Shown here: positions 60,301 to 64,000 of the stretch, piece after piece
How positions within the stretch are numbered: the first letter of the stretch is position 1
Layout of the letters: each line of letters opens with the position of its first letter
Origin: Echinarachnius parma
Taxonomy: Eukaryota; Echinodermata; Echinoidea; Clypeasteroida; Echinarachniidae
Length of the DNA: 64,000 nucleotides
Direction of reading: 5' to 3'
Assembly (NCBI GenBank): GCA_037951105.1
Contig: JBAMJV010003800.1
Span: 70,001-134,000 of the forward strand
The notes under the pieces: generated by a model
What the model was told of the DNA's origin: nothing
Seen by the model: the letters and a program-made list of their open reading frames with translations, nothing else
Databases searched by the model: none
Translations under genes and position numbers: made by a program

Positions 60301-60644
60301 CCTTTCCTAATCTTATTTAAGATGTGACCCAGCTTTCCCGTCTCATCATTTTTCAACACATTCTTTATTTTCTCAGTTGCACTGTGATAGCATTTTCTTA
60401 GAATTATGTTTGATTCTCGTATCAGAAATTTTGGAGGGGGTGATTTCAGGAAGGCCTCTTCTAAATTTCTCTTCTGATCTTCTGTCAGTTTTACATTACC
60501 AACTTTTATGCCCCTCAATGCACTTTTATGGCACATTAATTTCTTTTTCTTCTTGTTGAGAAGATGCTTTTCCACTGCTGCTGCATATGATCCCATATCC
60601 ATGTTTCCTTTGGAATGTCTGGCTTGTTCTCTGTAACAACTCAT
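35811..60644 (-). CDS. Winged-helix/exonuclease-like/Ycf45-SpoIIIAA-type ATPase fusion protein, eleven exons
   Basis: Joined exons (minus): 60644-59157, 58637-58401, 55230-55150, 54436-54213, 53159-52946, 51025-50834, 44513-44302, 40440-40285, 39991-39769, 37580-37524, 36311-35811. Total 3585 nt, 1194 residues plus stop; all phases match. Seen: residues 31-35 poly-Lys; about 90-380 tandem winged-helix-like modules; about 400-490 acidic/Ser linker; about 497-640 a DEDD-exonuclease-like domain; about 640-812 linker; about 813-1194 an ATPase with GRKPSAR, GCPGVGRT (Walker A, 976-983), GSEDIPHPSVGGARRIQ and LIIDE (Walker B, 1052-1056). Known: Ycf45/SpoIIIAA proteins share this block order (GRxPxAR, P-loop, GDGDIPHPxIGRARRMQV, VIDEI). 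Inferred: a nucleic-acid-associated P-loop protein. No R3H domain is seen after the ATPase. The joint of exons B and C and the end of exon F are the least certain points. Confidence 0.85.
36606..37431. mobile_element. TTAA-flanked MITE, family 1, copy 3
   Basis: TTAA at 36602-36605 and 37432-37435; ends CCCTAATCCCACTGGGG and CCCAGTGAGATTAGGG. In intron 10 of the fusion gene. Confidence 0.85.
37524..37580 (-). CDS. Fusion gene exon J: IPHP signature
   Basis: 57-nt micro-exon, phase 0, residues 1010-1028: VAGSEDIPHPSVGGARRIQ. This is the most family-specific block of Ycf45/SpoIIIAA-type ATPases. Acceptor ATTTCAG, donor GTAGGG. Confidence 0.9.
38848..38927. mobile_element. 80-bp TTAA-ended palindromic MITE
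   Basis: TTAACCCATTGCTTACAGG ... AGGGAATGGGTTAA, in intron 9 of the fusion gene. Confidence 0.65.
39154..39533. mobile_element. AAAGGGATC-ended MITE
   Basis: TTTTAAAGGGATCTGGTAAC at the left, AGTCCCTTTAAAA at the right. Same family as 43883-44280. Confidence 0.7.
39769..39991 (-). CDS. Fusion gene exon I: Walker A / P-loop
   Basis: 223 nt, phase 2 to 0. ITSRTNEPVGLTASCKHPV leads to MDRGQSILFLGCPGVGRTT and then REAARV and KRVVIIDSLNE. Arginine 982 stands where the P-loop lysine should be. Acceptor GTTACAG, donor GTGAGA. Confidence 0.92.
40285..40440 (-). CDS. Fusion gene exon H: ATPase, pre-P-loop
   Basis: 156 nt, phase 2 in and out. Contains VTKDDLKEVL and EDHRTSICGTLHRVG, equivalent to 'VTxEDL...DNRAGIxRTLHRIS' in Ycf45-type proteins. 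Acceptor GATATTAG, donor GTGAGT. Confidence 0.87.
40552..40662. mobile_element. Hairpin MITE
   Basis: TACCGTATTTGC ... GTATTAACCGCACC, then an A-run, GGTGCGGTTAATAC ... GCAAATACGGTA. Lies 110 bp upstream of exon H. Confidence 0.7.
41020..42204 (+). mobile_element. Non-autonomous Helitron-like element
   Basis: 3' end has hairpin CCCGCGGATTTCCGCGGG (42178-42195), then TACAG and CTAG followed by T, the classic Helitron terminus. The 5' end is placed at TCTATTATATTAATACGG, a typical TC start. Interior is GC-rich with a 24-G run at 41712-41735. No Rep/helicase frame. Confidence 0.6.
42360..42416. repeat. (AC)n microsatellite
   Basis: Interrupted CA/CG-CA run. Confidence 0.85.
42552..42580. repeat. 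29-base C homopolymer
   Basis: Uninterrupted C run on the plus strand, in intron 7 of the fusion gene. Confidence 0.95.
43883..44280. mobile_element. AAAGGGATC-ended MITE
   Basis: CTTTAAAGGAATCGGATAG at the left and CTAGATCCCTTTAAAG at the right. Ends about 22 bp from the exon G donor at 44302. Confidence 0.7.
44302..44513 (-). CDS. Fusion gene exon G: ATPase N-terminal cap
   Basis: 212 nt, phase 0 to 2. Helical segment (RAAVAINPCEVDHDLAAKF ...) ending LCEVIMDVGRKPSAR, which matches the 'EVVLDLGRxPEAR' element that opens the Ycf45 ATPase. Acceptor TTTTCTAG, donor GTGAGC. Confidence 0.87.
44598..44680 (-). pseudogene. Partial tandem copy of exon G 5' part
   Basis: Own TTTTCTAG acceptor, reading HATVAINLCKVGHDLVTKFE versus exon G RAAVAINPCEVDHDLAAKFE. 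The frame remains open but similarity fades after about 28 codons and no donor matches that of exon G. Confidence 0.8.
45330..45770. repeat. TGACCT-rich degenerate repeat array
   Basis: Several imperfect units of about 110-140 bp with TGACCTTGACC or TGACCTTTGACCTCATGACC, then a Ca(A/C)AATC and GGCTCC...GATAC segment. Similar sequence without the motif extends upstream to about 44740. Confidence 0.6.
46467..46654. mobile_element. 188-bp MITE
   Basis: AAAGGGAAAGTCCACCCT at the left and CAGGGTGGACTTTTCCTTTG at the right. Confidence 0.8.
46700..48760. other. Stretch without recognised gene
   Basis: Strongly AT-rich interior of the 45791-50523 element; no supported frame, scattered pogo-like GGTTATAACGAGG fragments near 47310. 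Confidence 0.4.
48761..49111 (-). pseudogene. LINE ORF2 tail
   Basis: 116-codon frame with RQANCYSRHDHNLKF and FLYPRTIRVWNHLSGPV, the C-terminal signature of CR1/L2/jockey-type reverse transcriptase ORFs. Confidence 0.65.
50030..50250 (-). pseudogene. Possible coding relic inside the TA-flanked element
   Basis: Open stretch without ATG from about 50245 reading FESSATESFEASKSDFCPIH, then KNYEKCKECAAKLITLEKRL and a TGA/TAA soon after. The C-x-x-C spacing could be part of a zinc-binding transposase region. No family recognised. Confidence 0.3.
50834..51025 (-). CDS. Fusion gene exon F: linker into ATPase module
   Basis: 192 nt, phase 0, residues 749-812. Ends KEAMLIPYHSE at a GTAAAT donor. The frame stays open a further 48 codons beyond this donor to 50687, so a longer or alternative exon end is possible. 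The chosen donor keeps phase with exon G and is the best GT in the stretch. Confidence 0.65.
51512..51552 (-). pseudogene. Partial copy of exon E 3' end with donor
   Basis: Contains GGTGAATGGTCACAGTACTG then CTCAG|GTTAGA, nearly identical to the end of exon E, with a 4-nt insertion. It is part of a larger tandem duplication (51400-51552 versus 51553-51649 plus 52920-52985) later split by a hAT-like insertion. Confidence 0.75.
51650..52919. mobile_element. hAT-like non-autonomous transposon
   Basis: Ends TAATGCTGTTA and TAACAGCATTA, flanked by the 8-bp duplication GTTTAAGA (51642-51649 and 52920-52927). Subterminal GATCCGA repeats on both sides. No transposase frame. Confidence 0.85.
52946..53159 (-). 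CDS. Fusion gene exon E: linker
   Basis: 214 nt, phase 2 to 0. Polar, Ser/Gln-rich (FGRSEEVVRHCTGSVQSVIG ...), no recognised fold, ending NGHCIAQ at donor CAG|GTTAGA. Acceptor TTCAATAG. Confidence 0.8.
54213..54436 (-). CDS. Fusion gene exon D: end of exonuclease-like domain and linker
   Basis: 224 nt, phase 0 to 2. Starts IVQSLVPKIAASSNSL, then LLSQYRIES as expected after the NVxD strand, then a hydrophilic linker ending LYQKMIG. Acceptor TTATTAAG (an AAG acceptor, unusual but kept in the duplicated copy upstream), donor GTATGT. Confidence 0.8.
54515..54596 (-). pseudogene. Decayed tandem copy of exon D 5' part
   Basis: Same TTATTAAG acceptor as exon D, reading IAQKLVPERAASSNYFASLL, then SQYGIES and an in-frame TAA. 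Exon D reads IVQSLVPKIAASSNSLASLL. About 160 bp upstream of exon D. Confidence 0.85.
55150..55230 (-). CDS. Fusion gene exon C: exonuclease-like domain, middle
   Basis: 81 nt, phase 0, residues 576-602. Reads IVFDLPAVLAEINKF, then CGISLVNVLDLK; the GI-x-L-x-NVxD pattern corresponds to 'GIxLxNVFDT' of 3'-5' exonucleases of the EXD1/Egalitarian type. D579 and D600 are retained. Acceptor ATACAG, donor GTAAGT. Confidence 0.85.
55480..56200. repeat. G/C-run-rich repeat block
   Basis: Contains GAGGAAGCGAAGCGACCGAG, several G/C palindromes and a G13/C13 pair near 56076-56160; similar to 28780-28940. Several open frames here are low-complexity artefacts. Confidence 0.5.
57965..58330 (+). pseudogene. 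Coding-like fragment with one stop, origin unknown
   Basis: One plus-strand frame reads YWANYITFLNATWDKDRVLF, NRTIGPMYIHHAAVDWDMN, then TAG and continues open about 60 codons. A second frame is also open for 68 codons. Neither was recognised. It lies in intron 2 of the fusion gene on the opposite strand. Confidence 0.22.
58401..58637 (-). CDS. Fusion gene exon B: exonuclease-like domain, first part
   Basis: 237 nt, phase 0 both ends, residues 497-575. Acceptor TTTTCACAG. Contains YPILAVSASSEWFF where an active DEDD enzyme has a D-x-E in the first strand, and ends DFLMDKSVLK. Donor AAG|GTTGGT was chosen because VLK|IVFD then matches the family pattern 'LKVIHDCR'. An alternative donor GTAACT 18 nt further is also in phase. 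Confidence 0.8.
58774..58896 (-). pseudogene. Decayed tandem copy of exon B 5' part
   Basis: Starts at its own TTTCACAG acceptor and reads NKYHFCQLVQDHLS, close to exon B NKDHFCQLVRHHLS. A 2-nt deletion then shifts the frame and a stop follows. Flanking intron sequence is duplicated too. It lies about 260 bp upstream of exon B in gene direction. Confidence 0.85.
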
Positions 60645-60676
60645 TCATCAGATTGCTGGATCAGAATTGGTTTTAC
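59157..60676 (-). CDS. Fusion gene exon A: 5' UTR end, start codon, winged-helix-like modules
   Basis: The exon begins at an acceptor TTTGCAG|G (first base 60676), has an in-frame TGA five codons before the ATG at 60644, and encodes 496 residues up to a GTAAGT donor. Repeated modules share a helix-rich half followed by a motif such as LTKAEILAV, LSPAEILAVG or LCTLQEIAAVG and a short beta hairpin such as FPAHFEILEDERVCLV or YPKLFMVDGTQVEL. This resembles the small winged-helix repeats in front of the exonuclease domain of Egalitarian-like proteins. The first, non-coding exon lies upstream and was not located. Confidence 0.88.
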
Positions 60677-60889
60677 CTGCAAATAAAGAAGGAAACACAT
60701 AAGTCTCTGAAGAGGAAATTTGTACCAATTGTTAATTGGGGGTAACATTCTGCAACCCCGAATCCCCCCCCCCCCCCCCCCTCAAATTTTCAGGGACTAT
60801 TCATCCTATTTAGTGTCTTAATACTTATAGTGCATACAACAATTTGTCCAGATTTCATTGTCCTTAATAGTCAAATTTATTTGGAACTC

Positions 60890-61880
60890 TAGTAGTTCTC
60901 TTATACCGGCCTTAGTAACATTATTCAAATCCTCAAAATCTAATTGGAATTTTAGAGGTTCCTGCCCCGGGGGGGGGGGGGGGGGGGGGGGCACTCATGT
61001 ATAATGTAAGACGGGTATGTGCCGCTTAAAAGACCCCCTTTTTCACACTCAATCACAGCTCTAAAGATACCCGATTTTCAAAACTTTCCGCTTCATAGAC
61101 CCTCGGAATGACTAGTTGAGTAGCGACAATACTTGTATTCTTCTTCTAGTTTGGCTCCATAGACCCCCGGAATGACTTGGCTTTGTATTTGAGTAGCGCC
61201 AAATCCATTATTCTTCTTCTAGTTCGGCTCCTTAGACTACAATTTGAGCCTTTTTGAGGGTTTCCGTAGGTATTTGGAATCTCTGAGTCTATGTATTTTG
61301 TAGTTTTAGTCTGCTCCTTAGACCCCTTAACTCCCCTTTCAGGGATTTTGTAGCTCTAAAGACCCTATATTTTGTGCGTTTGAGGGATTTTGTAGCTCCA
61401 AAGACCCTATATTTTGTGCGTTTAAGGGATTTTGTAGCTCCAAAGACCCTATATTTTGTGCTTGTAGTTAGCTCTTCAGACCCCCATTTCTGAGTTCCGT
61501 GCGGCACACCCCCGTCAAAAAATAATTTGAGTGCCCCCCCCGGGTTCCTGCATACCTTGTTGTATTCGTATTAACAAAAAAAGCATGTGGCAGGTTTCAT
61601 TTTTTCAAATTTTCCTTTTGTTAAAAAAGAAATTTAAGATTGAAGTGTTCAGATGTTCAATAATCCAAGTCTGGATCATCATAACCGTGTACAAAGCGAG
61701 TGCAATGAGTTAATGATATCATTTTGCATTTTTGCTCATTGCTCGGCCATATAACGTCCATCTAACTTGAAATTTTCACACAACACCCGGTAGACATATT
61801 AGATAACAACAATATACATTGTATATCAACCACTCATCACTTTTTGCGCATGTCAACAAAGTTACTAGATCCCTTTAAAG
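60890..61880. mobile_element. AAAGGGATC-type MITE split by another element
   Basis: Right part (61545-61880, ends CTAGATCCCTTTAAAGG) and left remnant (about 60890-60965) match 43883-44280 in reverse orientation. The insert at about 60966-61546 has CCCGGGGGG/CCCCCCGGG ends, GGGTATGTGCCGC/GTGCGGCACACCC inner repeats and a 23-G run. Confidence 0.6.
61335..61465. repeat. About 42-bp tandem repeat, three copies
   Basis: Unit contains GGGATTTTGTAGCTCCAAAG and ACCCTATATTTTGTGCGTTT; inside the inserted element of 60966-61546. Confidence 0.85.
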
Positions 61881-62690
61881 GGAACGTGGAGCTTTGGTCA
61901 GACTGAATTTTATTAACCAAAACCTGCAACATTACAGTACAAACTATTAGTTATAACTCACCATACTCATAAGGTATAGAAAATTAGAAACAACTAAGTA
62001 AAAACCCGGTTATCATTCAAAAATATCTGTTACAACTCAAGAGGACGCTCTCTAAAAAAATCATTAGTTTCAACCATTTTTCATACAAAATTGTGATGGT
62101 TTGTTAAAATAATGATTAAATAGAGATATCATCAACAACTATTTAAAAAACCTCTTGAATTTTTTTTTAAAGAAGTTTTTAAAAGCATTTTATGTATAAT
62201 TTTTTTTTATAGATGAATTCCAGTTTTGGGAAAGAAGCCGAATACATCTATATTGATCATTATTGTTGAATAAGTATATAGGGCTTGTGTGGTAAAATCG
62301 GAACCTAAGCATCGTCAAATACAGAAATATCGGAAGAAATCCAATATCCGCCTGTGAAATTTATAAATCCACCGCCAGTTCGGACCTGTCCACGCCGCTA
62401 GCGCTGGGGGAGATATCGACAAGCTGGGGACAAGCCCGTATATAGCGAACACCTCGTGTACTCGCACGTGCTCATTGTATGTAGCGTAATGGGCGATTCC
62501 GAGCTGGCGATCTCTATCTGCAGACGATAAAATTATAATTTTGCAAATATATCAATTAGTAGGCGGTTTCTTGGCCAAATTTGGATAATCCTATATTAGT
62601 ACAATTATATTGTTTCACATTATTGGTAATAAGAGCTTCCATTTCATTTTTTTGAGAGGGGGGCGTTTCCAAAACTGGCCTTTACCTTTA
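61876..62690. repeat. Dispersed repeat, TTTAAAGGGAACGT start
   Basis: Shares segments with 35030-35550. Contains a CpG-richer patch 62340-62530. The first exon of the fusion gene should lie somewhere upstream of 60676, possibly here, but cannot be placed. Confidence 0.5.
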
Positions 62691-62954
62691 AAGTCTAGCC
62701 AGACGATATATAAATAAAATATTTTGAAATCAAATTTTACTGAGAGCATTCGTAAGGGAATGATTCTCACGTCATGTATGTTTTATTATTTAAAACATCA
62801 AAATTGAAACAAACGTTGGGAAACAATCTATAATTATCATATTCATATCAGGACTATATTGTGGAACCAACTACTGTCTGATGACTTTAATTTTAAAGAG
62901 AAAATGTGGAAAAGTTTTTGCCAAGCACTAAAACATGAACAGTACATTTGTAGC

Positions 62955-63448
62955 AAGTATGGTATCGGGTCCTATTACCGGATACCATTTCTTTACGCCA
63001 TGACAACGATCAACATGAAGAACAGAGATATGAATAAAACACAAATAAGTGATCTATATATTCTCAAGATAAAGAATTGCTAACTTATTTCGTAGAAAAA
63101 AGCGGCAAACTTACGCAAATTGAACTTTTACGGCACCCTTTCAAGAAAGCAGAATTTTTTGGAGCGCACAAACCGGGTTGTATTATCCGGACACACCAAA
63201 CGTGACTGTTTTGCATGGGAATGTCATTGACATGCGCGCTGCCACTGGTGCGCGGCAAAATGCGCGTATAACGCCTCAGGGCGCTTATTTTCTTCGGGAA
63301 ATGGTGGAAAATGTTTGCTAAACATCCATTTATTATCCTCTGTTAATGCCGACTTTCAAATTCAACTTTCAAAAATTCGAACGTTTTTCCTATTGGAATT
63401 TGCATGTACGGTAATACAACCCGTTCGGTATTGCAACCCCTTGCTATA
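62955..63448 (-). repeat. Dispersed repeat, copy 2 of an inverted pair
   Basis: Reverse complement of 1672-2160, ending ...ACCCCTTGCTATA. No transposase frame is evident. Confidence 0.85.
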
Positions 63449-63709
63449 CAGTATATTTAAATAAATATACATTTATTTAAATTGTATACATGTTTTATCT
63501 ACTTATTTTTTATTTTATTTGTTTAACTGATACAAATTCAATTTCTAAATAAGTTAGTTCAGCTGAAATGTATTTTGTTTGTGGAATTCATTATTTCAGG
63601 GGCTATAAGTATAACCTCTTGTCTTGTCTTGTTAATACTGCACAAATCGCCTCCAGATGGTGGCTATAAACGTGCAGGCCTTCATGCAATCAAGCCCAAG
63701 GCTATGCAC

Positions 63710-63874
63710 TAGATTTCTGCCTTTTCAAGCAGATCCTTAAATGTAGAAGCATCCGCCGTTTTAATGTTTGATGGCAGTGAATTCCAGAGTGGAATGGTCC
63801 GGGGGTACAAGGAAAAACGGTAGCAGTTCTTGCTACTTACCTCGATGAGCACTGTGTCATGTGTGTACTGTGGT
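63710..63874 (-). pseudogene. LINE ORF2 tail
   Basis: Reads THDTVLIEVSSKNCYRFSLY, then PRTIPLWNSLP and STFKDLLEKAEI with TAG: the C-terminal end of a CR1/L2-type reverse transcriptase ORF. Confidence 0.75.
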
Positions 63875-64000
63875 CTGTGCTATTTTGTTAGCCGCTTTCG
63901 TCAATTCTTTAGATTATATTGTTAATTTCAAGACAAGATGTTTCATAAATCTGTATTAAGTTGAATACTTTCATCATGACTAAGTCTAAGTATGACTAAA

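Overview
This window is eukaryotic (animal) genomic DNA: an AT-rich, intron-rich stretch packed with nested transposable-element remnants, with no bacterial-type operons. Two multi-exon genes can be rebuilt on the minus strand from splice sites and reading phase. The repeat content (TTAA- and TA-bounded MITEs, a Helitron end, LINE tails, many CATGTACATG-like words) and the gene types suggest a marine invertebrate, perhaps an echinoderm, hemichordate or cephalochordate. The species is inference only.

Gene 1 (20746-27390, minus) is a complete seven-exon ZP-domain membrane protein of 421 residues: signal peptide, ZP-N, ZP-C, a furin-like RQRR site and a C-terminal transmembrane helix. A TATA box lies about 85 bp upstream of the ATG. 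Its last intron holds a 33-bp minisatellite that is open in frame with exon 6.

Gene 2 (35811-60644 coding, 5' UTR splice acceptor at 60676, minus) is the most interesting item. Eleven phase-consistent exons encode about 1194 residues. In order they carry repeated winged-helix-like modules and an acidic linker, a degenerate DEDD 3'-5' exonuclease-like domain of the EXD1/Egalitarian type, a low-complexity linker, and a C-terminal P-loop ATPase that reads like the Ycf45/SpoIIIAA family of plastids, cyanobacteria and spore-forming bacteria. The Walker A lysine is replaced by arginine while Walker B is intact. Four of its exons (B, D, E, G) are accompanied by decayed partial tandem copies of themselves.

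Layout: 1-9.4 kb holds short inverted-repeat elements and a large imperfect inverted repeat (about 2.4-8.45 kb) around a spliced-looking but non-coding region. 9.4-11.8 kb is a TIR transposon with a nested TTAA element. 13.4-14.2 kb is a TTAA-bounded MITE. 14.2-16.9 kb is a young gag-only LTR retrotransposon with near-identical LTRs. 17.5-17.8 kb is an orphan terminal exon on the plus strand. 20.7-27.5 kb is the ZP gene. 28-35.5 kb is nested repeats, a LINE remnant and a long palindrome. 35.8-60.7 kb is gene 2, whose introns contain MITEs, a Helitron end, a TA-bounded 4.7-kb element and a hAT-like element with 8-bp duplication. 60.9-64 kb is again repeats and a LINE tail.

The two genes show no evident functional link. 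Domain calls rest on family patterns recognised by eye; no alignment or search was run.
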